Assembly: GCA_023150805.1 (NCBI GenBank)
Contig: JAKLKF010000015.1
Coordinates: forward strand, 1 to 64,000
Reading direction: 5' to 3'
Origin: Myxococcota bacterium
GTDB taxonomy: Bacteria; Myxococcota_A; UBA796; UBA2385
Length of the DNA: 64,000 nucleotides
Shown here: positions 44,832 through 53,542 of the stretch, piece by piece
Layout: each line of letters opens with the position of its first letter
How positions within the stretch are numbered: position 1 is the first letter of the stretch
The notes under the pieces: generated by a model
Told to the model about the DNA's origin: nothing
Databases searched by the model: none
The model's input: the letters and a program-made list of their open reading frames with translations, nothing else
Program-made: the position numbers and the translations under genes

Positions 44832-45505
44832 GCGCGCCCTCCCCCGCCCTGGCCATGACCCGCACCCTGGTGGGCGCCGGCGTGGTCTGCGGCTTCCTCA
44901 TCGTCGTGGCCTACGAGCTCACCGCGCCCATCATCCAGGAGAACCGCATCGAGGCCCGGCAGGCGGCGGTCTTTGAGGTGCTTCCCGGCGCGGTCGCGAC
45001 CGCCACCTTCCAGCTCCAGGCCGACGGGTCCCTGCAGGCCGTGCCCGACGAGACCACCGCCGGCGACCTGGTCTTCGCCGGCTACGACGCGCAGGGCGGC
45101 CTGGTCGGCGCGGCCCTGGAGGCCCAGGGCATGGGCTACCAGGACACCATCCGCCTGATCTACGGCTACTCCTTCGACAAGGACGCGATCATCGGCATCA
45201 AGGTGCTGGAGAGCCGCGAGACCCCCGGGCTGGGCACCCGCGTCGAGACCGACCCGGTCTACCAGGCGAACTTCGACGCCCTGGACGTCTCGCTGGACGC
45301 CGCCGGCCAGGCGCTGGCCAATCCCATCGAGGCGGTCGGGGCCGGCAAGAAGCAGCACCCCTGGCAGGTCGACTGCATCACGGGGGCGACCATCAGCTCC
45401 AAGGCCATCGCCAACATGCTGGGGACCAGCGCCGCGAAGTGGATGCCCGCCATCGCCGCGCGCCCCGAGGCCCTGGCCCGGCCGGAGGGAGCCCATGTCC
45501 AGTAG
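44828..45505 (+). CDS. rnfG: Rnf complex subunit G
   Basis: A 225-residue periplasmic flavoprotein subunit with one N-terminal helix (TRTLVGAGVVCGFLIVVAYE). The FMN-binding signature is DCITGATISSKA, with the flavin-linked Thr near residue 188. The preceding GLGTRVETDPVYQ block is also conserved. It carries electrons between the RnfD flavin and the membrane iron-sulfur site. It overlaps rnfD by four bases and rnfE by eleven. Confidence 0.95.
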   Translation: MSAPSPALAMTRTLVGAGVVCGFLIVVAYELTAPIIQENRIEARQAAVFEVLPGAVATATFQLQADGSLQAVPDETTAGDLVFAGYDAQGGLVGAALEAQGMGYQDTIRLIYGYSFDKDAIIGIKVLESRETPGLGTRVETDPVYQANFDALDVSLDAAGQALANPIEAVGAGKKQHPWQVDCITGATISSKAIANMLGTSAAKWMPAIAARPEALARPEGAHVQ

Positions 45506-46124
45506 CAGCCCCCCCACCACGACCGACGAGTTCATCAAGGGCCTGTGGCGGGAGAACCCCGTCTTCGTCCAGGTGCTCGGCATGTGTCCGACCCTGGCCG
45601 TGACGAACTCCGCCGTCAACGCCGTGGCGATGGGCCTGGCGACGACCTTCGTCCTGGTGATGTCCAACCTGGCCATCTCCGCGATCCGCCGCTTCGTGCC
45701 CAAGCAGGTGCGCATCGTCACCTACATCCTGCTCATCGCGACCTTCGTCACCGTGGTCGACTACGCGATCGCCGCCATCTCGCTGCCGCTGCACAAGGCG
45801 CTGGGCGCCTTCATCAGCCTGATCGTGGTGAACTGCATCATCCTGGGCCGGGCCGAGGCCTTCGCCGGCAAGAACCCGATCCTGCCCTCGCTGGCCGACG
45901 GCCTGGGCATGGGCATCGGCTTCACCGGCGCGCTGCTCACGCTGGGCGTCGTGCGAGAGGTGCTCGGCATGGGCACGCTCTTCGGCGTGGCCTTGTTCCC
46001 CGCCGCCTTCCAGCCCTGGGTCATCATGGTCCTGCCGGCCGGCGGCTTCTTCACCCTGTCGGCCTGGATGTTGGTGTTCAACGCCCTGCGCCGCCGCCAG
46101 CGCGCGCTGTCGGAGCCGGCATGA
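45495..46124 (+). CDS. rnfE: Rnf complex subunit E
   Basis: A 209-residue, six-helix membrane subunit homologous to NqrD. The two conserved Cys that help hold the intramembrane iron-sulfur centre are present in VLGMCPTLAVTNS and VNCIILGRAEAFA. With RnfA it forms the pseudo-symmetric translocation core. It overlaps rnfG upstream and rnfA downstream. Confidence 0.95.
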   Translation: MSSSSPPTTTDEFIKGLWRENPVFVQVLGMCPTLAVTNSAVNAVAMGLATTFVLVMSNLAISAIRRFVPKQVRIVTYILLIATFVTVVDYAIAAISLPLHKALGAFISLIVVNCIILGRAEAFAGKNPILPSLADGLGMGIGFTGALLTLGVVREVLGMGTLFGVALFPAAFQPWVIMVLPAGGFFTLSAWMLVFNALRRRQRALSEPA

Positions 46125-46702
46125 CGCCCGAACCCCACTGGCAGATCCTGCTCAACTCCGCCCTGGTCAACAACTTCGTGCTGGCCTGGTTCCTGGGCAT
46201 CTGCCCCTTCCTGGGCGTGTCCAACAAGGTCGGCACCGCCAGCCGGATGGGCGCGGCGGTCACCTTCGTGATGCTGGTGACCGCGCTGGCCACCTGGGGC
46301 ATCAACATGCTGCTGGACACCGTGGGCGCGCCCTACCTGCGGCTCATCGCCTTCATCGCGGTGATCGCCTCGACCGTCCAGCTCGTCGAGATGTTCATCA
46401 AGAAGACCAGCCCGGCGCTGTTCAAGGCGCTCGGCATCTTCCTTCCCCTCATCACGACCAACTGCGCGATCCTGGGCCTTGCGCTGCTGCAGACCAACAA
46501 GGGCTACGATCTCGGCCGGGCCATCATCTTCGCCCTGGGATCGGGCCTGGGCTTCACGCTGGCCCTGGTGCTGATGGCCGGCGTCCGCGAACGCCTGGAG
46601 CTTGCGGACATGCCCGACCTGGTCAAGGGCACCGCCGCGTCGCTGGCCGTCGCCGGGATCCTCTCGGTCGCCTTCATGGGCTTCGCCGGGCTCGGAAGCT
46701 GA
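46121..46702 (+). CDS. rnfA: Rnf complex subunit A
   Basis: A 193-residue, six-helix membrane subunit homologous to NqrE. It retains the iron-sulfur Cys in FLGICPFLGVSNK and TTNCAILGLALL, in inverted topology relative to RnfE. It starts at ATG 46121 within the rnfE stop. A 69-base gap with a fresh AGGAGG then precedes the reductase gene, so this is the last Rnf subunit of the operon. Confidence 0.95.
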   Translation: MTPEPHWQILLNSALVNNFVLAWFLGICPFLGVSNKVGTASRMGAAVTFVMLVTALATWGINMLLDTVGAPYLRLIAFIAVIASTVQLVEMFIKKTSPALFKALGIFLPLITTNCAILGLALLQTNKGYDLGRAIIFALGSGLGFTLALVLMAGVRERLELADMPDLVKGTAASLAVAGILSVAFMGFAGLGS

Positions 46703-46771
46703 ACCCGGCCCCCGCTCCTCCCCTCCCCTGCTCGACCCCTCCTCCCCCGACTCCGCCTCCAGGAGGCCCTC

Positions 46772-47623
46772 ATGCGGCTCACCGACTACGACACCACCGA
46801 TCGCTTCACCGCGCGGGTCGTCTCCACCGAACGCATCTCCCCCCCCGAGGTCGAGGAGGTCCGCGAGCTGGTCCTCGACGTGGGCCGCGACCTGGCGGTG
46901 ACCGCCGGGCAGACCCTGGGCGTGCTGGCGCCCGGCCAGGCCGAGTTCGGCCAGGCGCACCACTTCCGCCTGTACACCGTGGCCGACATGCCGGAGCGCG
47001 CGGGGGGCCGCACCCGCCTCCGCATCGCCGTCCGGCGCTGCGACTACATCGACCCCTACAGCGGCGAGCGCTACCCCGGGGTCGCCAGCAACTACCTGTG
47101 CGACCTGCGTGCCGGCGACGAGCTCACGATGTCGGGTCCCTACGGCCTGGCCTTCCCGGTGCCGGCCGAGCCCGACGCCCAGCTCGTGCTCATCGGCATG
47201 GGCACGGGCATCGCGCCCTTCCGGGCCTTCCTGCGCCACCTCTACAACGACGTGCCCTCTTTCCGGGGGCGGGTCATCCTCTTCCACGGCGGGCGCACCG
47301 GCCTGGACCTGCTCTACCACAACGACGAGCGGGACGACTTCGCCCTGTACCAGGACAAGGGGACCTTCGAGGCGATCAAGGCGCTGTCCCCCCGGCCCGA
47401 CTGGACCGGGAGCATCGACTGGGCCGAGGCGATCGAGCCGCGCGGCGCCGAGCTGTGGCAGATGATGGCGTCGCCGGACACCTACGTCTACCTGGCGGGC
47501 CTCCAGGAGATCTCCGACCGCCTGGACGGGGTCTTCGCCGGGCTGGCCGGCAGCCCCGAGCGCTGGGCCCGGCGCAAGGCGGAGCTGCGCGCCGGCGGCC
47601 GCTGGGTGGAGCTGCTCTACTGA
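46772..47623 (+). CDS. Plant-type ferredoxin-NADP+ reductase
   Basis: A 283-residue cytosolic flavoenzyme. The FAD-binding beta barrel has HFRLYTVADMP (the RxYS-like motif), the loop SNYLCDLRAGDELTMSGPYG, and the NADP-domain start LIGMGTGIAPFRAFLRHLY. The remaining NADP fold (FHGGRTGLDLLYHNDERDD, TYVYLAGLQEI) and the C-terminal Tyr stacked on FAD (GRWVELLY) match plant-type FNR. It exchanges electrons between reduced ferredoxin and NADP. Its place directly after rnfA, with a good AGGAGG, links the PFOR/Rnf system to NADPH supply. Confidence 0.9.
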   Translation: MRLTDYDTTDRFTARVVSTERISPPEVEEVRELVLDVGRDLAVTAGQTLGVLAPGQAEFGQAHHFRLYTVADMPERAGGRTRLRIAVRRCDYIDPYSGERYPGVASNYLCDLRAGDELTMSGPYGLAFPVPAEPDAQLVLIGMGTGIAPFRAFLRHLYNDVPSFRGRVILFHGGRTGLDLLYHNDERDDFALYQDKGTFEAIKALSPRPDWTGSIDWAEAIEPRGAELWQMMASPDTYVYLAGLQEISDRLDGVFAGLAGSPERWARRKAELRAGGRWVELLY

Positions 47624-47641
47624 TCCGTCGCAGGAGGCACC

Positions 47642-48067
47642 GTGCACCCCTTCCGTCCGCTCAGCCAGGTCACCGGCGCCGCCGAGGTCTCCGCCACCCA
47701 CGAGGTGCTGATGGACGACCTCGCGCAGATCCTCGACAGCGAGGACGGCGCCGAGTCCGCCACGCTGCTGGCCCGCATCCAGGCCCAGATGCCGTGGCAC
47801 TTCCAGCTCGAGGAGGAGCGGGACGGCGTCTTCGACTGGATCCTGATGCTGGCCCCCGACCAGGCGGCCGAGGTGGAGGCGCTCATCGCCGACCACGTCC
47901 TGCTGCTGGAGGAGTCGGCCGCGCTGCGGCCGCCGGTCCGCGGGGATGACCACCGGGACCTGGCCGCGACGCTGCAGCTCGAGGCCTTCGCCGAGCACCT
48001 GCGCCAGCACGAGCGGCGGGAGAGCTCGGCGCTGCAGCTCGCCCTGGAGATCGCCGAGGCGACCTGA
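47642..48067 (+). CDS. Hemerythrin-like (HHE) protein
   Basis: A 141-residue, all-helical cytosolic protein with metal-ligand spacing like hemerythrin HHE proteins: THEVLMDDL, MPWHFQLEEERDG, LIADHVLLLEES and AEHLRQHERRESSAL. A non-haem di-iron site would bind or sense oxygen. GTG 47642 follows AGGAGG 18 bases after the reductase stop, so it is the last gene of the operon. A role in guarding the oxygen-sensitive PFOR/Rnf proteins is inferred from context. Confidence 0.65.
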   Translation: MHPFRPLSQVTGAAEVSATHEVLMDDLAQILDSEDGAESATLLARIQAQMPWHFQLEEERDGVFDWILMLAPDQAAEVEALIADHVLLLEESAALRPPVRGDDHRDLAATLQLEAFAEHLRQHERRESSALQLALEIAEAT

Positions 48068-48097
48068 GGCCTGCCGCACCCGAGGCCGGGGACCCGC

Positions 48098-48991
48098 TCA
48101 GCGCGCCTGGGCTCGTCGCCGACCGAGCGCCACCGCCAGCAGGGCCCACCCCAGGACCGGCGCCCCCCCGCCGGCCTGGCAGCCCTTCGGTGGGGGCTGG
48201 GCAGGCTGCGACGGGGTGCCCCCGTCCGCCTCGCCGCCATCGCCGGCCTGGCCGCTGTCGCAGTCACCGGCCGCCGCCACCGCCGGGTCGGCGTCGTCGC
48301 AGTCCGCCGGCGCCGGGGTGCCGTCCCCGTCGGCGTCGTCGTCGTCGTCGCCCGCGCAGTCGGAGTCGACGCCGTCGTACCAGGTCTCCGCGGCTCCCGG
48401 GTAGACGGCGGGGTCCGCGTCGTCGCAGTCCCCCTCGCAGTCGCCGACCTGGTCGCCGTCGCCGTCCATGCACTCGGACACCACCGACAGCACCAGCGTG
48501 TCGGTGCCCCAGCCGTCGCCGTGGGCGCTGCCGTCGGCGTCGACGGCGTTGCCGGCCGCCGCGATGGTGACCTCGGCCGCCCAGGCGGGCGCGGTCCAGG
48601 TGAAGTCGAAGCGCCGCTCCCCGTCCGTGGTGTCATGCGGGAACTGGTGGGTCAGCTCGCCCTTGCGCCACAGCAGGGTGGCCGACGGGACCAACGTGCC
48701 CGCCGTGGCCGAGACGTCCAGGCCCGCGGCCGTGTGCGCCGGGTCGGTCGAGCGCACGGTCAGGCTCAGCTCGACGGTCTCGCCGCCGGTCACCGAGGTC
48801 GCGCCGGCCTGCAGCTCCACCGAGACCGAGGGCGAGGCGGTCTCGCCGTGGCAGTCGACGCAGCCGCTGCGCGAGAAGCCGACCACGCCGTCGTCGTTGG
48901 CGCGCGCCGCGCCGCCCACCCAGAGCACCAGCACCGCGCTCGCCCGCAGCGCGTGCCCAAGGCCACGCCCGACCGGACGGGTGGGGCGCAT
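48098..48991 (-). CDS. Choice-of-anchor V-type protein with CxxCH, MopE unit and MYXO-CTERM tail
   Basis: A 297-residue exported protein. After the signal peptide (ALRASAVLVLWVGGAARA), the motif FSRSGCVDCHGET carries a haem-type CxxCH. A beta-sandwich follows (VSVELQAGATSVTGGETVEL), matching the 'choice-of-anchor V' family. Two MopE-like loops (DCDDADPAVYPGAAETWYDG) and a Pro-rich stalk lead to a tail with GC, a hydrophobic helix and RRR, a MYXO-CTERM anchor. It would be surface-exposed. ATG 48991 is the first Met before the signal peptide and lies eight bases after the stop of the lipoprotein gene upstream. Confidence 0.8.
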   Translation of the reverse strand: MRPTRPVGRGLGHALRASAVLVLWVGGAARANDDGVVGFSRSGCVDCHGETASPSVSVELQAGATSVTGGETVELSLTVRSTDPAHTAAGLDVSATAGTLVPSATLLWRKGELTHQFPHDTTDGERRFDFTWTAPAWAAEVTIAAAGNAVDADGSAHGDGWGTDTLVLSVVSECMDGDGDQVGDCEGDCDDADPAVYPGAAETWYDGVDSDCAGDDDDDADGDGTPAPADCDDADPAVAAAGDCDSGQAGDGGEADGGTPSQPAQPPPKGCQAGGGAPVLGWALLAVALGRRRAQAR

Positions 48992-48999
48992 CCGCCGTC

Positions 49000-49389
49000 C
49001 TACTCGCCCGCCAGCGGCAGGCCCTGCTCCTCGCAGGCCAGCTCGCAGGCGCTGATCGCCGCGTCCGCGTCGGCCTGGGCGACCTCGGTCTGCTGCCGGC
49101 ACTCCGCCACGCCCTCGGCGTCGAAGCCGCAGCCGCAGTCCCAGCCCACGCCCAGCGAGGCGATGTACTCCTCCTGGAACCAGGCGAAGCAGGTCTCGCA
49201 GTCGGCGTCGGTCGGCGCGTCGGCACACATCGCCTGCCAGGCCTCGCTGTCGACGGTCCCGCCCGCGGCGCCGATGGCGGCCGTCAGCTCGCCCTCCATC
49301 GCCAGGCAGGCCGTCGCACAGGCGTCGGGCTCCGGCTCCTTCTTGCAGCCGAGGAGGGGGGCGAAGGTCAGCAGGAGGATCGGGGTCAT
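49000..49389 (-). CDS. Cys-rich lipoprotein
   Basis: A 129-residue lipoprotein with signal sequence and lipobox APLLGCKK. The mature part has about ten Cys in paired clusters (ACATACLAM, DADCETCFAWF, WDCGCGFD, SACELACEE), suggesting disulfide bonds or metal binding. It is not a recognised family. GGAG precedes ATG 49389. It is probably co-transcribed with the anchor-V protein, and divergent from the kinase gene at 49492. Confidence 0.7.
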   Translation of the reverse strand: MTPILLLTFAPLLGCKKEPEPDACATACLAMEGELTAAIGAAGGTVDSEAWQAMCADAPTDADCETCFAWFQEEYIASLGVGWDCGCGFDAEGVAECRQQTEVAQADADAAISACELACEEQGLPLAGE

Positions 49390-49464
49390 CGGGGCTCCGG
49401 GAGCTGGGCGACAGAGGCTAGCACAACGAGAAGCCCTGTGACCCACGGTGACGAGGGTCCCGCC

Positions 49465-49470
49465 TACGAT
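49465..49470 (+). promoter_or_regulatory. -10-like element before Ser/Thr kinase gene
   Basis: CCTACGAT (TACGAT) is followed by a short leader bearing AAGGAG before ATG 49492. This supports that start over GTG 49438. Confidence 0.35.
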
Positions 49471-49491
49471 GTGCCGAAGGAGAGCAACGCC

Positions 49492-51231
49492 ATGCAGCCT
49501 GGCAGCATCATCGGGAGGTTCGAGGTCGAGCGCCCCCTGGGACAGGGGGGCATGGCCATGGTCTACAAGGTCCGCCATCGCCAGCTCGACACCGTGCACG
49601 CGCTCAAGCTGCTCAAGATCGGGCACCCCAACCTGGCCCGCCGCCTGCTGCAGGAGGGGCGGATCCAGGCACGCCTGCGCCACCCCAACGTCGTCGCCGT
49701 GGTCGACGTGGTCGAGCACGAGGGCGCGATCGGGCTGCTCATGGAGTACGTCCAGGGCTCCAGCCTGGAGGACTTCCTCTCCGAAGGCCCCATGGAGGTC
49801 GACGAGGCGCTCGACGTGTTCCGGCAGGTGCTCTCGGGCGTGGGCGCCGCGCACGCCGCCGGGGTCACCCACCGCGACCTGAAGCCCGCGAACATCCTGC
49901 TCACGGCCCAGGGCGACCACGTGGTCGCCAAGGTGACCGACTTCGGCATCGCCAAGGTGCTCAGCGAGGACGAGGGCGTGCACCGCACCCGCGCCGGCGT
50001 CGCCATGGGCACCCCCGGCTACATGGCCCCCGAGCAGGTCACCGACTCGGCCGGCGTCGACCACCGCGCCGACATCTTCGCCCTGGGCGCCATCCTCTAC
50101 GAGATGCTGTCGGGCACCGCCGCCTTCCGGGGCCCCGACCCGCTGGTGACCATGAACCGCACGGTGGCGGGGACCTACCTGCCGCTGAGCGAGCGCGCCG
50201 CGGGCCTGCCCCCGGCGGTCTGTCGCGCCGTCGATCGCGCGCTGTCCACCGATCGCGAGGCCCGCTTCGCCGACTGCTCCGAGATGGCGCGCGCCATCTA
50301 CGGCGACCAGGCGGTCGCGCCCGCGCCCCAGGCGCCCACCGTGGTGCCCCGCCCCCGCGCGGCGCCCGAGATCAACCCCACGCCGACGCTGGCCCCCTCG
50401 GACACGCGCCACGGGACCTGCGTCGCCGAGGAGGGCGACGACGGCCCCACCTCGGACACGGACGTCGACGACGCGGCGCCGCCACCCTCGCGCCTGTCCG
50501 AGGCCTGGCGCCGGGAGATCGCCACCGCGGCGGCCCCGCCGCCCGCAGAGCCCACCGAGGCGCCGACCGCGCGCCCGGCCAGCGCCCCCCGACCGGACGC
50601 CACGATCGGCGCCCAGGCCGACCGCGCAGCTCCGGCCGAGCAGGACCCGGAGAAGCCACGGAAGCCCGACGAGTCCTCCGTCAACGCCCGCGACGCCGCC
50701 GACGTGATGGGGGACCTGTTCTGGACCATGGTGCGCGCCACCGCGTGGGGCATGGCCAAGACCCTGCAGTACGGGGGGATCCCCCTGCTGCTCGGGATGG
50801 TACTCGCCTGGCTGGTCGGCAGCCAGGCCGCCCGGCAGCTCGAGGAGCTGGGCACGCAGCGCCAGCAGCAGGCCCTGGCCCTGCACGCCGCGATGGACGA
50901 GGGCCGGGCGCTGGTCCCGGCGCTGGTGGCCGCGGGCGCCAACCCTGCCCTGCTCGCCACCCTCCAGCGCCAGTACGAGCAGGCCCAGACCCCCGAGGCG
51001 AAGGTCGCCGCGGCGCGGGAGCTGTCCAGCGTCATGACCCAGCAGCTCGCGACCCTGCCCCCGCCGGCCACGCCCGAGGAGCAACAGGCCCGCAAGGAGC
51101 TGGAGGCCAGCCTGGCGCGGCTCGACCGCGAGGCGGCCCGCTACGGGGACCTGGATCGCCAGTACGGACAGGTCCAGGGAGGGGTCGGCGGAAAGGTCGC
51201 CGGCCTGCTGCGCATGGCGCCGAACCCGTAG
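49492..51231 (+). CDS. Membrane-anchored Ser/Thr protein kinase
   Basis: A 579-residue eukaryotic-like kinase. The catalytic domain (about 8-270) has a Gly-rich loop (PLGQGGMAMVYKV), the Lys in HALKLLKI, HRDLKPANIL, DFGIAKVL and GTPGYMAPEQ. A disordered Pro/Ala/Asp-rich linker runs to about residue 400. One membrane helix follows (GIPLLLGMVLAWLVGSQA), then an extracytoplasmic alpha-helical, coiled-coil-prone domain rich in Gln/Ala that could sense a signal. ATG 49492 is preferred to GTG 49438 because AAGGAG and a -10-like TACGAT precede it. Confidence 0.92.
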   Translation: MQPGSIIGRFEVERPLGQGGMAMVYKVRHRQLDTVHALKLLKIGHPNLARRLLQEGRIQARLRHPNVVAVVDVVEHEGAIGLLMEYVQGSSLEDFLSEGPMEVDEALDVFRQVLSGVGAAHAAGVTHRDLKPANILLTAQGDHVVAKVTDFGIAKVLSEDEGVHRTRAGVAMGTPGYMAPEQVTDSAGVDHRADIFALGAILYEMLSGTAAFRGPDPLVTMNRTVAGTYLPLSERAAGLPPAVCRAVDRALSTDREARFADCSEMARAIYGDQAVAPAPQAPTVVPRPRAAPEINPTPTLAPSDTRHGTCVAEEGDDGPTSDTDVDDAAPPPSRLSEAWRREIATAAAPPPAEPTEAPTARPASAPRPDATIGAQADRAAPAEQDPEKPRKPDESSVNARDAADVMGDLFWTMVRATAWGMAKTLQYGGIPLLLGMVLAWLVGSQAARQLEELGTQRQQQALALHAAMDEGRALVPALVAAGANPALLATLQRQYEQAQTPEAKVAAARELSSVMTQQLATLPPPATPEEQQARKELEASLARLDREAARYGDLDRQYGQVQGGVGGKVAGLLRMAPNP

Positions 51232-51314
51232 GCGCGTGCCTGCCCTGGGGGGCCCGCACGGCGGCCCGGCGCGGCGCCGAGGGATAGGATGCCCCTCTCC
51301 ACGCAGGGTCCACC

Positions 51315-53027
51315 ATGCACGATCTGCGCAGCCACACCTGGTCCCGCCTGCACGACGAGAGCTTCGACCTGGTCATCATCGGCGCCGGCGTCATCGGCGC
51401 GGCCGCCGCCCGCGACGCGGCGCTGCGGGGCCTCAAGGTCGCCGTGGTCGACGCCAACGACACGGCGGCCGGCACCTCCTCGCGCTCGTCCAAGCTGGTG
51501 CACGGCGGCCTGCGCTACCTGGAGCAGCGCGAGTTCTCGCTGGTCTTCGAGTCGGTGAGCGAGCGCCGCGTCCTGCTGGACATCGCGCCGCACCTGGTCC
51601 GGCCGGCGGGCTTCCTGTTCCCCATCTACCCGGAGTCGCCGGTCACGGTCGCCAAGCTGCGCCTGGGCCTGATGGTCTACGAGGGGCTGGCCCTGTTCCG
51701 CTCCCCTCGCCTGCACCGCACGCTGAGCGCGCGACAGGCGACGAAGGACCTGCCCCAGCTCCGCGCGCAGGGGCTCAAGGGCGCGCCCCTGTACTGGGAC
51801 TGCATGACCGACGACGCGCGGCTGACGCTCGAGGTCCTGCTCGACGCCCAGGGCCACGGCGCGGCCGTGCTCACCTATGGAAAGGTCACGGGCCTGGTGC
51901 GCGACGACAACGGCCGCGTCAGCGGCGTCACCGTCCTGGACGGCCTGGACGACGGGGCACAGCCGCGCACGGTGGACATCCGGGCCCGCGCCGTCATCAA
52001 CGCCACGGGTCCCTGGTCGGACCGGGTGCGCGGCCTGAGCCAGGCCGGCAGCAACCAGCTCCGCTGCACCAAGGGCGTCCACATCGTGGTCCCGGCCGAC
52101 CGCCTGCAGATGGCCCACGTCGTCGTGGGGACCCACCCCAAGGACAAGCGCGTGCTCTTCGTGATCCCCTGGGGGGACAGCGTCTACATCGGCACGACCG
52201 ACACCGACTACGAGGGGGACCCGCGCGAGGTCGCCGCCACGACCGAGGACGTGCAGTACCTGCTCGACGCCGCCAACGCCTACTTCCCCTCGGTCGCGCT
52301 GCGTCCCCAGGACGTCACCAGCACCTGGGCCGGCCTGCGCCCGCTCATCCGGGCCGATGGCCTGGACCCCTCCGACGTGTCGCGGGAGCACACCATCACG
52401 GTCGACCCCGACGGGCTCATCAGCATCGCCGGCGGCAAGCTGACGACCTGCCGGCGCATGGGCGCCGAGGTGGTCCAGCGCGCCCTGGACTGGATCACCC
52501 TGGCCGGCCGCGGCCCCCTGCAGGTCGCCACCGTCGACACCGGGCGCATGCCCCTGCCCGGCGCCGTGGGCTGGCCCGCCGACGACGAGGAGGGCCAGAG
52601 CGTCTGCAAGCTGGTGCAGGCCGCCGCCGGGGACAAGCTGCCGCCGGCCACCTGCCGCTACCTGACCGACCGCTACGGCACGCGCGCCATCGACCTGGTG
52701 CGGCTGGCCCTCTCCGATCAGCGCCTGCTCCAGCCCCTCGTCCCCGGCCGCCCCGAGATCCTGGCCCAGGTCGACTGGGCGGTGCGGCACGAGCTGGCCC
52801 TGACCGTGACCGACTTCATGGAGCGGCGCACCCAGCTCTTCTTCCGCGACCGCAACCAGGGCCTGGACGCCGTCGACGTCGTCGCCGACCGCATGGCCGA
52901 GCTGCTGGGCTGGTCGGCCGACCGCCGGGCCGCCTCGGCCGAGCAGTACCGCGGCGAGGTCGCGATGAGCCGCCGGTGGCGCCTGCCCCCCGACGCGCCC
53001 GGCCAGGGCGCCCCGGCCTGGAGCTGA
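51315..53027 (+). CDS. glpD: Glycerol-3-phosphate dehydrogenase (respiratory, GlpD-type)
   Basis: A 570-residue FAD enzyme oxidising glycerol-3-phosphate to dihydroxyacetone phosphate and feeding quinone. The N-terminal FAD fold is LVIIGAGVIGAAAARDAA and AAGTSSRSSKLVHGGLRYL. The substrate region has PWGDSVYIGTTDTDYEG, and the capping SIAGGKLTTCRRM closes the flavin site. The helical C-terminal domain contains VRHELALTVTDFMERRTQL. It is monocistronic, with TAGGAT at 51285-51290 as a possible -10 and no strong ribosome binding site. Confidence 0.93.
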   Translation: MHDLRSHTWSRLHDESFDLVIIGAGVIGAAAARDAALRGLKVAVVDANDTAAGTSSRSSKLVHGGLRYLEQREFSLVFESVSERRVLLDIAPHLVRPAGFLFPIYPESPVTVAKLRLGLMVYEGLALFRSPRLHRTLSARQATKDLPQLRAQGLKGAPLYWDCMTDDARLTLEVLLDAQGHGAAVLTYGKVTGLVRDDNGRVSGVTVLDGLDDGAQPRTVDIRARAVINATGPWSDRVRGLSQAGSNQLRCTKGVHIVVPADRLQMAHVVVGTHPKDKRVLFVIPWGDSVYIGTTDTDYEGDPREVAATTEDVQYLLDAANAYFPSVALRPQDVTSTWAGLRPLIRADGLDPSDVSREHTITVDPDGLISIAGGKLTTCRRMGAEVVQRALDWITLAGRGPLQVATVDTGRMPLPGAVGWPADDEEGQSVCKLVQAAAGDKLPPATCRYLTDRYGTRAIDLVRLALSDQRLLQPLVPGRPEILAQVDWAVRHELALTVTDFMERRTQLFFRDRNQGLDAVDVVADRMAELLGWSADRRAASAEQYRGEVAMSRRWRLPPDAPGQGAPAWS

Positions 53028-53034
53028 GCGATCC

Positions 53035-53499
53035 TCAGCCCGGCGGGGGGCCCATCTGGCCGCCGATGCTCAGCGCCGCCAGGACCACCGCCACCAGGTA
53101 GGCCGACAAGCCCGCCGCCACCAGGCCGCCGGAGAGGGCCAGGGTCCGGGACTGCAGATCGCGCCGCTCGATCACCCGCCGCGCGGTGCGCACCAGGTCG
53201 TCGTCCAGGTCCTGGCTGACCCAGCGCAGGCGGACCGACACGCGCAGGGTGAGCACCACCGCGACGATGACCAGCGCGATGCCCAGGCACATCGCCGTGG
53301 TGGAGGCCAGGCCGCCGCGCACCATGTTGTGGCCGGAGAAGCCGGTCACCGTCACCACCAGCCCGCCCAGGCCCATCAGCATCTGCGCCTGGGACTTGAG
53401 CACCGAGAGCTGGCCGCTGAGGAAGGGGATCAGCAGGTCGGCGCGGCCGTCGAAGGCGGCGACCAGGCGCTGCGCCTCGTCGGGAGGAAGGGAGGACAA
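53035..53499 (-). CDS. Small membrane protein, unknown
   Basis: A 154-residue protein with about four hydrophobic segments (MLMGLGGLVVTVTGFS, TAMCLGIALVIVAVVLTL, LALSGGLVAAGLSAYLVAVVL) flanking a charged cytosolic loop. No family was recognised; the layout resembles SLATT- or DUF-type two-plus-two membrane proteins. The TTG start follows GGAG at a good distance. It is convergent with glpD and lies just downstream of the LysR gene on the same strand. Confidence 0.5.
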   Translation of the reverse strand: MSSLPPDEAQRLVAAFDGRADLLIPFLSGQLSVLKSQAQMLMGLGGLVVTVTGFSGHNMVRGGLASTTAMCLGIALVIVAVVLTLRVSVRLRWVSQDLDDDLVRTARRVIERRDLQSRTLALSGGLVAAGLSAYLVAVVLAALSIGGQMGPPPG

Positions 53500-53542
53500 C
53501 GGGTCTCCGGAGGATCGGGGAGGCAGCCGCGGCGGCGCCGGG

